Under the pieces are notes generated by a model. It saw only the letters and a list, made by a program, of their open reading frames with translations. It ran no database searches and was not told the origin of the DNA. DNA of 64,000 nucleotides, taken from assembly GCA_003116975.1 (NCBI GenBank), contig BGKB01000083.1:192603-256602 (forward strand). The letters are read 5' to 3'. Shown here piece after piece: positions 1 through 10,128 of this stretch. Within the stretch, counting starts at the first letter, position 1. Every line of letters starts with the position of its first letter. The position numbers were made by a program, and so were the translations under genes. The stretch is from Aurantiochytrium sp. KH105 (lineage: Eukaryota; Sar; Bigyra; Thraustochytrida; Thraustochytriidae).

Positions 1-2
1 CC

Positions 3-260
3 TCTGCAACTAGAACAAGCCTGGGAAGGCGCAGAGAGTTCTGCCACGAGCGAGATCGCGACAGCTGCAACCACGCGCTCACGCGTAGCGCCTTCGGGCC
101 TTTCAAGAAGCTGCGCAAGCGCCGCAAGCGCACGCTGTCGTTCGCAGACTTCAAGCCGTCACACGCCCCACTGAGATCTGCAAAAGCATCAAATCTCCTC
201 GAAACCTTTTTCAATCATCTGACTGAATTTAGCGAAGATAATAGCAACCAAGAGGAATAG
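3..260 (+). CDS. C-terminal fragment of an unidentified gene, cut by window edge
   Basis: Frame 3 is open from the first bases and closes at TAG 258-260, giving about 85 residues with no internal stop. The fragment has a strongly basic stretch (KKLRKRRKR) followed by a polar, acidic end (FSEDNSNQEE). No domain is recognisable. The basic stretch could be a nuclear localisation signal, which is inference. The 5' end lies outside the window. A chance open frame of this length in GC-rich DNA cannot be excluded. Confidence 0.4.
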   Translation, partial: SATRTSLGRRREFCHERDRDSCNHALTRSAFGPFKKLRKRRKRTLSFADFKPSHAPLRSAKASNLLETFFNHLTEFSEDNSNQEE

Positions 261-1000
261 GTCTCTTGATTCTCGAGCGCGTAGCTACGCGCACCAACCA
301 ACGGCAAGGTTTCTCCAAGGGGCCTTTCAGATGATTTTTAGTGCTTTTTTGCTGATTTTAGTGCCTTTTGGCCAGTCGCTCAACTCGATTTGTAAAAATT
401 ACTAACTAAAAAAGGATGGGGATATCCTAGGTTATCCTGGAACCCTAGTCGCGGAAGCTGAAGCCTCGCCGCGGCGTGCACAACGCAAAGCGCACACCGT
501 TTTGCTATGGTTTGTGCAGCGTATGTTACTTTGCCATGGCCGGCGGCGAGAGCGAGCTTTTTGATAATCGGTGACGCGCGCGAGTGTGGGCGTGAGATCG
601 TGATCCTTATCCCCACTCTTGACCTTATCAGGAGACGACCGGGCGGGGCGGGCTGGGGCCCGGGCCCCGGCGATGCCACGACGACGCGGCGCCCGAATTT
701 CTCAACGGATATACGAGCAGAAAGCAAGCAAATAGCAAGCAAATAGCAAGCAAAAAGCAGGTTTCCTCCGACAGAAAACATTGAAAGAAACAGAACAACG
801 TTCGCATGGCATGGCATAGGTCCGTGATCAGAGGAGACCGTTCGACGTGGGGAAGACCAGGCAGACAGACACCAAGCCGCACGGCGTGCGCAGCAGCAAG
901 GGCGATAGCGCCCGCGCTCTGCTCTCGCCAATATAAAAGCGCAATCTCCCTGCTGGCGACTAGACGGGCGGGCGGTGCGGCCTAGGTGCGCGCGTAAAAC
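261..1000. other. Intergenic region upstream of the C2/IQ gene
   Basis: No convincing coding region; open frames here are short and of random composition. It holds a small duplicated motif (gattttagtgc..ttt, about 334-371), a perfect 14-bp GC palindrome GGGGCCCGGGCCCC at 655-668, and an 11-bp tandem repeat at 723-755. The last 250 bases are presumably the promoter and 5' leader of the next gene. Confidence 0.6.
723..755. repeat. 11-bp tandem repeat, three copies
   Basis: Unit AGCAAGCAAAT at 723-733 and 734-744, with a third slightly altered copy from 745. Confidence 0.85.
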
Positions 1001-4000
1001 ATGAAGGTCCTCGTCCCGGGTGATTCCGGATTCGCGTCCGCCGCAGATGGCCCCAAGACCTCGCCCTCTGTTGATGCAGAGTCTGTCGCAAAACTTCGCG
1101 AAGAAGTCGCAAGGCTCCGCGCAAAGGCCAAGAAGCATCCCTCGCCATCCACAACGTCAAGCTTGCCTCGCGCAAAAATTCCACGCGTCGAATCAAGCTC
1201 TCCGAAAGCCCGCACAAAAAAATCCGGCAAACGGGTCCAGAGCGCTCGTAAGGCGCCTAAGCGCGGCAGCTCGCCCCAACTAAACTATATGCAAGACTGC
1301 GCTCTCGAGGAAGCCGTCCTTAACCTCGCTGAGGAAGTACACTTTAGCCAGCGCGACCGTGACGATGCCGAAAACCTTCGCAAATTGGCATGGGGACTCA
1401 AGTACCGTCTCGATCGCACGGAAAGCGAAAAGGCCAAGCTTGAGGCTGCGATTAGGACCAAGGCAGCCCAGCTGCGTAAAGCGGAGAGCCAAGCCCGCAA
1501 AGCGAGGAAAGCCGCCAAGAACGCTTCGCCGGTCTCGAGACGAAGACCACGACACGTCGAGGTCCTTGCCGAAGCTCGCGCGCTTGAGCTCGACTATTTT
1601 GGCAACACCGGGCAGCGCCGTCCTGGCGGCCATGCCGGGATCTCCAGACGTGATCGCATGGCAATACGCGCACGCGTGAGAACCGCCGAAGAGGAGCGTC
1701 TCGCCGCAGAGTATGAATTCCAGCGACGCGAAGAAGCACTTGCCAAGGAAGAGGAGCGCCAGCGGCGTAAAGCAGAAAAGAGGCGTCGTCATCGTCGTCG
1801 ACAACAAGAAATGCGTGAGCAGCGCTTGCGCGAACTTCATCTCGAGTATCAACAAGAGTGGAGCCAGGCTCTTGGCCGCGCGCATCCCTCGGCAGTGCGC
1901 TCGAGACCACTTTCAGCCCTTCCTGCAACGGTGACAAGCTTAACGAGCCCGGTTGCTCTGGGACTAAACGGGAATTTTGTTGTTTGCGTTGTCGGGACAC
2001 AACTGCACACCAAAATCGCAGCCCCCCAAGCTGATCTCTGTCTTCGCCTCACCTTGCTGCCCGAGGGTCAGGCTTATGTGTTTTCTGCGCCTTTCGAAGC
2101 CCATGCCCCTGCACGCTTCTCGCGCGTGGCGAGTCATCACGCCTTGCAAGGACAAAAGGCTCATTTGCGTCTCGAGCTTCACGACAGTCGCGCGCTGCTT
2201 GCAGCTGCAGAAACAGAAATTACGGATTGTGTTCAGATGTCATCTCAGGGCGGGATGGCCGTCACGAAGCAGGTCATTCTCAGCAATAGTTTTGGCATCG
2301 TCCAGATTCAAGTTGTCTTCGAACCTGCTCCCGCCTCCGTGCATGCACCCGCACTACCAAGTGTAATGGGCGTTCAAGTTCAACACTCGCCTTTGGCAGC
2401 ACTTTCTCGTATTGACGCAGGGCAAAATATATTCCATCGTCCAGGAACGCTCCGTGTACGAGTCGTTCGCGTCTCTCAAGTTCTACAGGAATTACGGAAT
2501 GTAGCTTGTGCGGTCAGCGTAGTCCTTCTCCCTTGGGGTCATCTCGTTCACACATCTGCAAAGCCTCTCAGCCACCATGAGGCAGCGTGGGCCGCAGCCG
2601 AAGCTACTTTCGATCTTCACTATCCAGGCGCTGTCCCAGAAGGGGTGCGTCCTTCTCTTCAGATTCAGGTCGGGGAAGCAGGCGTTTCTGTAAACGCCTC
2701 TGCTGTGATCGAGCTCTTGCCATACCTCGGGCAGGCCTTGGAAACGCATCGTGTCAATGCGCAATTCGTCAATCATGCAGGTGCTTTCGCGGGAAATGTC
2801 GAGTTGCATATTGCCTTTGCAGATGGCCCAGCCCAGCACTTTCCCACCACGGACCCGCCGACGCCGTTGTTTGGAGCAACTTCGCCTCCTCCGTCATCAA
2901 TCGCTTTGCAGCCACCTGTATTCGCGCAACATGCCCCGCCTGTCTCGACGCAACAAACTTTTCCTGCGAATCTTTCTCTTCGTGGCTTGGAATCAGCGAA
3001 ATCCAAGAGCTCGAGCCCCATGAGTTTCGCCCGCGCGATGTTTTCAGGCCGCAATGGCTCACCCTCTGAGAAAGTATCCGCGTCGAACATGTCAACACCC
3101 CTGCCGCAAATGCCATCTACATCGCAAGCAATGCCTCGAGAACCCAGCGCCCCACCTGACGAGCGACAGGCCGAACAATTTGCTCAGAAAGGCACTCTTT
3201 TTGTGGTTGTTTCCCATGCGAAAGGTCTTTTCAATACGCAACATGTCATCAAACAGGACCCATATGTGCGTGCAGAACTTCCAGATGGAACAAATGGGCA
3301 AACCAAGGTCATATCTCGCGGCGGTGTTGATCCGACCTGGGACACGCACGAAGGCACGATTGAGTTGCGCTACAATGGCCTTGCAAAGGAGGCACTATGG
3401 CCATCGATCGACCTCTTTGTGTTGGACAAGGAAATGATGCGTGCGGATCAACATATCGGCCAAACGCGTCTCTGGCTAACAGACCTTTCCCCCTCTGTCG
3501 TGCGCCATGAGATTCCTCTGTCACACGAGGGCTCGGCCAAGTCGGGAGGAACAATCGTTCTTGAGACATGGTTCAGACCGGACGAGGCTCCGCATGTTTG
3601 GAGTGCCCAGCGTGGTGTTCTGACCGTGCAGGTTTCCTTGCCAAGTGCTCATCTACGCGCCACATTGCTTCCATGGAACGACGCCGTCGAGTCTCAAAAT
3701 GGGCCTGTCCGGGTCGGTTATCCTGGAGCACCACCTGCAGGAGAGAGTCCGTGGGTCCAAATCGAGGTGGCTGAAAAAGGATTTTGTAGTCTTCCTCTCA
3801 CCAAGAAGCTCTTTCAGCGCAAGCGGAGGCATTATGAGGTGACCCTCAAGACCAAAGATGGCCAAACTTCGGAGACGACAAGGGTGACACTTTCCTTCGA
3901 AGCAGCCACCACAGCTGCTCCGAAGGATGCGCATACGCTGCTGCGTCCTGCGGCGTCGCCCCGCTCAGCAGCGACCGAGGCTCCTACTACACTTAGTCCC

Positions 4001-6829
4001 AAGAACATATCCACAGCCCGGCAACTGGTGCTGCAAGCAATCCCCATTCGTGGTCGCGGTTTGCGCATCGTGCAGCACATTGGCAAGCAGGACCCCTTTG
4101 TCAAGCTCACGCATCTACGTACAAAGAAGAGCGTCAAGTGCAAATGCCACGCAAACGGTGGTTCTGATCCTTCCTGGGACATTGCGACCCATCAGGCAGA
4201 CCTTCGTCTCGCTCTTGATGCTGTCGATTTTTCAGGCCCAGAGCAAGTCCTCATTGAGGTTTTCGACGCTGAGCTCATCATGCAGCATCGTATGATTGGT
4301 AGCGCAGTGATTGATTTGTGGCAGGATGTCCTGCGTCATCCGAGTCACGGAACCGAAGTGCCCTTAAGCTTTCGCCTGCTGTGTCCCAAAGGCAGCGATG
4401 CGGGACTTTTGCAAATGCAAATGGCTCTGTACGATGGCACCGCATCCGAGGGACTTCAGCTGAGCCCGCGCTCCACAAAGCAACACATCATTTCACGCGA
4501 AGTGGCTCCCACGGCCGCAGACAACAACACGCTTGGTGTGCCTGTTCGCTCGATTTGGATTCGTCTTGTCCAGGGTGAACTGGAGAGCCCCAAAACTCTC
4601 TTGGGAGGATCCACCATGGTGTACGCCGTCTTTTCTTACAAATCATCCCGAAAACGATTCACCAGGCGCGCAAGCGCATCTACAGGACATCCCTTGTGGC
4701 CCTCGGGCTCGGCGGACGTCTTTGTCGATGGGATCGACGCCGATGCAGGCGCGCTTGCAACTGAAACAGTGAACGTGACGCTCTTTGCAAAGAGACTGCC
4801 GAGAGATACGATTCTCGGAAGCTGCGAGGTCCCTCTGTACGACATTCCATACGTGTACGAAGAAGAAATCGAGGACTTTTGCCAGGCCTCAAGACGTTGG
4901 ATTGAAGTCCGAGCGCCAAAAGATGGCGCAGCATCGTCACTCCGAGCGCCAGCCAGAATCCAAGTCAGCGTGCTCTTCCTGAAACCGCGTCCTGAGAGCG
5001 AGGCAGCCAAGCGCATTCAGGCTCTCCGCCGTCGACAAGTAGTGTGGCGAAAGGAAAGGGAATCTTCGCTGCAAAAGATTGCCGCAGCCAAGGAAATTCA
5101 ACGGGTTCGTCGAGGCCTTATCGCGAGGCGCAAGGTCAATGAGTTGCGGCAAACAGAAGCAGAGCTGGTATTGCTCGATAGTTTTACGCGCATGAATCTA
5201 GAGCGCGCTCAGGAGCGTATTGTTCGAGATACAGCGGCAGCTGTCAACATCCAGCGCTATGCTCGGGGTACGCTCGCGCGCAAACGCTATCGCATGGCCC
5301 GTACGACAAAAAGTGTCGTCTTGGTTCAATCTCTTGTTCGGGGGTTTCGACAGCGCAAGGCGTACCGCTTCTTACGGAAATCCGTTCCTCGAGGCTCACT
5401 TCGAGTGCGCGTGATTCGCGCCTTTGAACTGCGCAAGGCGCAATGGATTGGAAGACAAGACCCATATGTCCGTATTTTGCTGGAGCCGGGTCACCACGAG
5501 AAGCAGACCAAGGTGCATAATAATGGAGGCCAAACTCCGAAATGGGACCAAATCCTCGACTTTGACTTTCCGCCTTCCGAAGACGCCTCTTGTCTCGACC
5601 TTGCCATCAAGGTCTCTGTCTTTGACAAGACCATGCTGGGCAAAGACAAGCTCATTGGAGCCTGCTCCACGTGGAACGCCTTCAAAGACCTCGTCTTTGC
5701 CAACGAAACGGTGCGCGACAAACAGTACTTTATTGAGCTCGACGAAAAGGGCACAGTCGAGGTGCGTGTTTCTTGGATTCCCGAATCCCATTTTCTCAAT
5801 GCGGTTGCGCGAATTCAGGCAATTCTACGCGCCAAACTGGCCAAGGCACGCTATCAGGTCAAGCTCGCCGAGAGAGAGCAGGCAGTGGTAATTCAGCGGC
5901 AGGTCCGCGCGCACCTTGCCCGCAAAGAATTCCGTCGTCGACAGCGTCGTCTTCACCGCGACGCGCATCCAGAACGCCGCACGGAGTCTTTGCAGGACGC
6001 AGGACAAGAATTCTTTGCGGCGCGGCGTATTCAGGCAGTGTATCGAGGAAAACAGTCGCGTCGAGCGAGTTCGCTTGCGCTTGGTCAGCGTCTGCGTTCG
6101 CGTCATCCAGGCGATTCATTCGATAGCAAGGTGAATAGCAGTTCCCGAGACTCTGTCCTTGTCGAGCTGCGCAGCGTCGACACAATTTCGCACTTTCAGC
6201 GTCGCAACCAACGACGGCCAACGCTTTCCGTCTTTGCCAAAACATTCGCGATCCGCGCAACCCTTCGGCCCAAGGGAACTTCCGCGACATCGTCCATCAT
6301 TAACCCGCAACACGTTCTCGATCATGAGATCCTTCATCTCGAGATTCCCGTGATTCGGTCCCCGACAGACTGGCCGACGCTTGAGGTTGAGCTGTTGCGC
6401 CCATCTCTACTTGGCACTTCCTTTTCGACACTTGCAAAGGCGGAGCTTCCTCTTCTCGACGAGATGCACAACAGAGGCGAGGCCATCCCGGTCGCACTAG
6501 ATTTGGTGGACACGCGCGGTGCCGTCTACGGCGTTCTTCATGCCTCGATTGCTTTCCATCACCACGGCGCTACGGCAGTCCCTCGCTTGGATATGCCGTC
6601 TGAAGAAGAGCATCAAACTTCAGGGGTTCTGTTGGACCAGAAACTGCAGGACGAGATCGAGCGCAAGATGGCTCACGACGCGTTGCGGGAAAACCTCGCC
6701 TCGACCTCGGACTCTGACGATGAGACAGGCTCTGACGAGTCTGACGACGATGACTCTGATTCGGAGTCGGAGCTGGAGTCAGCACTGACGTCGAGTGAAT
6801 CATCTCCGCGGGATGCCTTGCACAAATAG
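1001..6829 (+). CDS. Large multi-C2-domain, IQ-motif protein
   Basis: A 1942-residue single-exon protein. Residues about 20-310 are basic and coiled-coil-like. At least three clear C2 domains follow, each with the typical QDPYV / GG.(D/T)P.WD signature: about 730-880, 1006-1150 and 1465-1600. More degenerate C2-like segments lie about 320-640 and 1183-1330. IQ motifs (IQxxxRGxxxR) occur near 1336-1375, 1412-1460, 1605-1650 and 1673, so calmodulin-type light chains probably bind there. The C-terminus is an acidic Ser/Asp-rich tail. C2 domains bind membranes or proteins, often with calcium, so a scaffold linking membrane and calmodulin signalling is inferred. ATG 1001 is the first in frame. The gene converges on the next one with only 40 bp between stop codons. 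I do not recognise a specific ortholog. Confidence 0.85.
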   Translation: MKVLVPGDSGFASAADGPKTSPSVDAESVAKLREEVARLRAKAKKHPSPSTTSSLPRAKIPRVESSSPKARTKKSGKRVQSARKAPKRGSSPQLNYMQDCALEEAVLNLAEEVHFSQRDRDDAENLRKLAWGLKYRLDRTESEKAKLEAAIRTKAAQLRKAESQARKARKAAKNASPVSRRRPRHVEVLAEARALELDYFGNTGQRRPGGHAGISRRDRMAIRARVRTAEEERLAAEYEFQRREEALAKEEERQRRKAEKRRRHRRRQQEMREQRLRELHLEYQQEWSQALGRAHPSAVRSRPLSALPATVTSLTSPVALGLNGNFVVCVVGTQLHTKIAAPQADLCLRLTLLPEGQAYVFSAPFEAHAPARFSRVASHHALQGQKAHLRLELHDSRALLAAAETEITDCVQMSSQGGMAVTKQVILSNSFGIVQIQVVFEPAPASVHAPALPSVMGVQVQHSPLAALSRIDAGQNIFHRPGTLRVRVVRVSQVLQELRNVACAVSVVLLPWGHLVHTSAKPLSHHEAAWAAAEATFDLHYPGAVPEGVRPSLQIQVGEAGVSVNASAVIELLPYLGQALETHRVNAQFVNHAGAFAGNVELHIAFADGPAQHFPTTDPPTPLFGATSPPPSSIALQPPVFAQHAPPVSTQQTFPANLSLRGLESAKSKSSSPMSFARAMFSGRNGSPSEKVSASNMSTPLPQMPSTSQAMPREPSAPPDERQAEQFAQKGTLFVVVSHAKGLFNTQHVIKQDPYVRAELPDGTNGQTKVISRGGVDPTWDTHEGTIELRYNGLAKEALWPSIDLFVLDKEMMRADQHIGQTRLWLTDLSPSVVRHEIPLSHEGSAKSGGTIVLETWFRPDEAPHVWSAQRGVLTVQVSLPSAHLRATLLPWNDAVESQNGPVRVGYPGAPPAGESPWVQIEVAEKGFCSLPLTKKLFQRKRRHYEVTLKTKDGQTSETTRVTLSFEAATTAAPKDAHTLLRPAASPRSAATEAPTTLSPKNISTARQLVLQAIPIRGRGLRIVQHIGKQDPFVKLTHLRTKKSVKCKCHANGGSDPSWDIATHQADLRLALDAVDFSGPEQVLIEVFDAELIMQHRMIGSAVIDLWQDVLRHPSHGTEVPLSFRLLCPKGSDAGLLQMQMALYDGTASEGLQLSPRSTKQHIISREVAPTAADNNTLGVPVRSIWIRLVQGELESPKTLLGGSTMVYAVFSYKSSRKRFTRRASASTGHPLWPSGSADVFVDGIDADAGALATETVNVTLFAKRLPRDTILGSCEVPLYDIPYVYEEEIEDFCQASRRWIEVRAPKDGAASSLRAPARIQVSVLFLKPRPESEAAKRIQALRRRQVVWRKERESSLQKIAAAKEIQRVRRGLIARRKVNELRQTEAELVLLDSFTRMNLERAQERIVRDTAAAVNIQRYARGTLARKRYRMARTTKSVVLVQSLVRGFRQRKAYRFLRKSVPRGSLRVRVIRAFELRKAQWIGRQDPYVRILLEPGHHEKQTKVHNNGGQTPKWDQILDFDFPPSEDASCLDLAIKVSVFDKTMLGKDKLIGACSTWNAFKDLVFANETVRDKQYFIELDEKGTVEVRVSWIPESHFLNAVARIQAILRAKLAKARYQVKLAEREQAVVIQRQVRAHLARKEFRRRQRRLHRDAHPERRTESLQDAGQEFFAARRIQAVYRGKQSRRASSLALGQRLRSRHPGDSFDSKVNSSSRDSVLVELRSVDTISHFQRRNQRRPTLSVFAKTFAIRATLRPKGTSATSSIINPQHVLDHEILHLEIPVIRSPTDWPTLEVELLRPSLLGTSFSTLAKAELPLLDEMHNRGEAIPVALDLVDTRGAVYGVLHASIAFHHHGATAVPRLDMPSEEEHQTSGVLLDQKLQDEIERKMAHDALRENLASTSDSDDETGSDESDDDDSDSESELESALTSSESSPRDALHK

Positions 6830-6869
6830 TTTTTTCTTGCCGACAATCAAATTCTTTTTGGTTTTACTG

Positions 6870-7979
6870 TCATTGCTGCCTTTGCATCGTCGAAGCCTCT
6901 TCCGCCGATATTAATGATTGGGGCGGAAAGGCTGACGGAATTATTGCTAGACTGGAGCGAAAAGAATCCACTGAGACTGATTCACGTGGTTTGTGCAAGG
7001 TTCGTTCGAGCTCGCACCTCGCAAGTCGCTGCGCCTCTTGCTTTGCCTGAAGACGTTCAATGTGCTCTTGCTCGAGCTTTTCAAGCTTGCGAAGCTTACG
7101 GAGACGCCGTTTACGCTCAACCTCTTCCTTGCGTAGTTTTTCTTGCAAGTCGTGCTGTACCTTGGCGTGCCGTTCAGCCTCGGCTTGCGCTTTGCTCAGA
7201 CGAGCCGATTCTCTCATGGCTTTGATCTGCTCTCTTTTCGCAGCCACGGCTTCCTCTTCGGCTTGTTTTTGCTTGATCAGCGCTTGACGAATCTCTTGTT
7301 TCGACTGTTTGACAATCCGCGCACTTTCTTTGCGCTGCACGCGCACAAGCGTTGCCGAGCGTGCTTTGGAAACGCGATGGATCTGATTTTGCAATGCGTT
7401 CCGTTCCTGAATAGCTTTGCGCATCGAGCCCTCTGCATTTCCGCGCACAGTTCCCTGCTCGTATTGCTTTGCACGCTGCATCGCTCGACGTTGCGTGACG
7501 ATCTTAACATCTTGCTTTGCTTTGCGAATCTTTTGTTCTACCTTGGCCTCTTCGAGCTGCAAGAGCTTAATCCGGTTTTCGAGCTTTCGGCAGTCCACGT
7601 CAAGCGTCTTGGTTTCCCGTCGAGCTCCTGACAGCCTTCGAATGGTTTCTGGTTCCCCTGTTGAAGGTCGCTGCCACGAGCACGAGCCGCGTCCTGGCAC
7701 CGTCTGCGGGCGGGACCCTTCGCTCGAGCGTTTACCGCGTCGCAAGGATCCTTTTCGAGTCCCAGGCGCACGCCTTGAGCGGTCTGCGCTCTCTTCGCCT
7801 CTCTCATCATTCTCCACTCTCTCGTCGTCCTCCGCCTTTTCGTCACCCTCTTCTGCAAGCCTTTCCCGCGCGGAGAGGCTCGGCCACTCGAGGCCTTCGT
7901 GACCGAGGTGAAGCATTTTCGCGCGTTCGCTCACTCGTGTTGACGTAGCGGAACGACCGCGCGAGACGTCTGCGGTCAC
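6870..7979 (-). CDS. Coiled-coil protein of unknown function
   Basis: 369 residues. The N-terminal third is polar and probably disordered (acidic stretch, then Arg/Ser-rich). Residues about 125-330 are dense in Glu, Lys, Arg, Gln and Ala with heptad-like Leu spacing (such as RKLRKLEKLEQEHIERL), predicting a long coiled coil. The C-terminus is non-helical. No enzymatic domain is visible. The composition fits a cytoskeletal or flagellar structural protein, but that is a guess. It is convergent with the C2/IQ gene and divergent from the ankyrin/TPR gene (374 bp between start codons). A later Met (residue 22) could also be the start. Confidence 0.7.
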   Translation of the reverse strand: MTADVSRGRSATSTRVSERAKMLHLGHEGLEWPSLSARERLAEEGDEKAEDDERVENDERGEESADRSRRAPGTRKGSLRRGKRSSEGSRPQTVPGRGSCSWQRPSTGEPETIRRLSGARRETKTLDVDCRKLENRIKLLQLEEAKVEQKIRKAKQDVKIVTQRRAMQRAKQYEQGTVRGNAEGSMRKAIQERNALQNQIHRVSKARSATLVRVQRKESARIVKQSKQEIRQALIKQKQAEEEAVAAKREQIKAMRESARLSKAQAEAERHAKVQHDLQEKLRKEEVERKRRLRKLRKLEKLEQEHIERLQAKQEAQRLARCELERTLHKPRESVSVDSFRSSLAIIPSAFPPQSLISAEEASTMQRQQ

Positions 7980-8352
7980 CTCAAGCGTGAGCTTACGCTT
8001 GAGCTTGCGCTTGGCCTTGAGTGCTCCGGACTTGCGCTGGCCGGGCCCTCCATCACTTGTCAGCCGGCCTGCTTTGCCTCACCTTGCATGGCCTTACCTC
8101 GCTTTTCTTACCTTGTCCAATGCCTTATTACCACGCGGAGACCGTTCCCGAGAGAACGGCCTCCACAACGGATAGCTGAGCTGGGAGTAGCTGCAGCTTC
8201 TCTCCTGCCGCAGCGCGTGCAGCACGAATGAGTCAGACCGACAGGACAGCGCCGCGAGCGGACAGACGCGGCGCGGGCGGCGCGGGCGGCGCGGTCGCTG
8301 TCACCCGTAAAGTAAAGGCCAGGAAAGACTGGCGAAAGCGGAAAAGATCGCC

Positions 8353-9621
8353 ATGGAGGAGGAGCGACCGTGTGGCAAGTTCGCACGAGTCGCCTCGCTA
8401 TGGGATCTCGACAAGACAGCCAAAATTGGCGATGACCACGCTCTACTCGCCAAAAGACTCGCCGGGAGACCTGGAGAAGACCGGGATGCGGCATTGTTGG
8501 ACGCTGCGCGCAGAGGTGCATCAGGAGTGGCCAAGAAACTCGGGCAGAATTGGGCCAACCCAAATGCTCGCGGGCCCCGTGGCCGCACTGCGCTTCATCT
8601 TGCCGCGCTCTCGGGGAATCTCGACACTGTTCGTGCCGTACTCGAAGAGGGTGCTGACAAAAGCATTCTGGACGATGCCAAGGCTGACGCTGCTGCTCTT
8701 GCACGAGCGATTGGTAAGCATCATATCGCGCATGTAATTGATGCTTGGTCTTCACCATATGATGACCAGGTTTTCGGTTTCGGCGATGCGCAGGCCCCTG
8801 CAGAGCCGAGCGCTGCGCTCGCAACAAGAGATAACGTTAAGCTTTTGGAAAGTGGAATTGCTCAAAAGCGGGCCGTCTTTGGAAGTCGTCACCCCGGTCT
8901 TGCTCCCACGCTGTCAAAGCTTGCTCAGGCATATGAATTAGCAGGCCGTCCGAACGAGTCTGCGCAAGCCCAGCTAGAGGCTTGCGAGCTTGCGCCAACG
9001 CCAGAGCGCTATTTTAGACTCGCTCGGGTACAAATGGCCATTCGGGAACCCAAGGAAGCGGTTATTGCGTGCGAGCAAGGTCTTTTGCTTGTCACGGGAA
9101 ATTGTGATGCTGTGCCAGAAAGTGCAATGCGCCGACGGCTCTTGCTCGCACGGGGTGCTGCACAAGGTGCTGTCGGGGACTTTTGCGCCCAGGCAGACAC
9201 CTACCGTCAAATAGTAAGTCTCGCAGAAAGTAAGACAAGCAACAAGGAAGACTTTTCGTTGGTGCGACCTCTTGTGGGTCTCGGTGAAGCGCTCGGGCGG
9301 CAGCGGGCACATCGTGAGAGTGTTCAGATATTCACGAGAGCACTTCAAATTGCGGATCGGCATCTTCCCTCTGCGCATTCTGATATTGGCGTCATCATGG
9401 AGCATCTCGCAAATGCGCTCACGGATGCGCACGAGTTTCATAAAGCGCAGGCCCTGTATCGGCGGGTCATGGAGATCCAGAGAGCCAACCGTCTCGACAC
9501 GGGTGCAACGCACGACCGCATGGCCACTAGCATTGTGCGGCAGCATAAATTCGCCAAAGATCAGCATCGCAAGCGTCGCGCCGAGGCATCATCACGACGA
9601 AGAAACCTGGTCAAGGGCTAG
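8353..9621 (+). CDS. Ankyrin-repeat and TPR-repeat protein
   Basis: 422 residues. Residues about 45-140 form ankyrin repeats (GRTALHLAALSGNLDTVRAVLEEGAD is the diagnostic core). Residues about 150-400 contain tetratricopeptide-like helices of the kinesin-light-chain/NPHP3 type (HPGLAPTLSKLAQAYELAGR, and HSDIGVIMEHLANALTDAHE followed by KAQALYRRVMEIQ). Both are protein-interaction modules, so a scaffold or adaptor role is expected; the partner is unknown. The tail is basic. The start at 8353 places the ankyrin core about 75 residues in. Confidence 0.8.
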   Translation: MEEERPCGKFARVASLWDLDKTAKIGDDHALLAKRLAGRPGEDRDAALLDAARRGASGVAKKLGQNWANPNARGPRGRTALHLAALSGNLDTVRAVLEEGADKSILDDAKADAAALARAIGKHHIAHVIDAWSSPYDDQVFGFGDAQAPAEPSAALATRDNVKLLESGIAQKRAVFGSRHPGLAPTLSKLAQAYELAGRPNESAQAQLEACELAPTPERYFRLARVQMAIREPKEAVIACEQGLLLVTGNCDAVPESAMRRRLLLARGAAQGAVGDFCAQADTYRQIVSLAESKTSNKEDFSLVRPLVGLGEALGRQRAHRESVQIFTRALQIADRHLPSAHSDIGVIMEHLANALTDAHEFHKAQALYRRVMEIQRANRLDTGATHDRMATSIVRQHKFAKDQHRKRRAEASSRRRNLVKG

Positions 9622-10128
9622 CCGAATCGTTTCCTTGCAATTGATTGCTGCAATATAAGCCACGAAGGGACTTGGTGTCCACCAAAGCTGCGTTACGCAA
9701 AGCCCGTCCGTCTGAAGACCTCACGCTATACCTACCCAACTTTGGTCTTCTTATACAGCGTGCACATTATTGGCCTGCCCGTCGCCTGCCGTAAGGCAGA
9801 AAGTAAGAAAACGTATTGTCTCCGAGCGAGCCTCCAAGGCGCACTGAAGTACCCAGAGTTCAAACGCTGGCCGCGCATAAAGCAAACAAACCTTGGAACC
9901 CCGCCCCTTGCGTCTTGCGCGTCCGCGGGCTGCAGCTGGCCCTTCGCTGCGCGCGCAGGAGACGTGGCTCCGCGGGAGAAAGCATCCGCGCGCCCGCACG
10001 AGGTTCCCGCCTTGCCTCGCGCTGGCCGCAGACCGCAGGCGTCGAGAGTTGCGCTGCTCTTTGTCTCTGTGTGACTGACTGATCTAACGACGAGGCTAAC
10101 GACGACGAGGGCGACGAGGAGGTGAACC
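9622..10128. other. Intergenic region before POLD2
   Basis: 507 bp, GC-rich towards POLD2, with a gacgagg/gacgacgag-rich leader just before its ATG. No gene or strong repeat seen. Confidence 0.5.

Noticed and set aside
380-1138. 252-residue minus-strand open frame overlapping the start of the C2/IQ gene
   Set aside because: Composition-driven; it overlaps the start of a much better gene and contains no recognisable motif.
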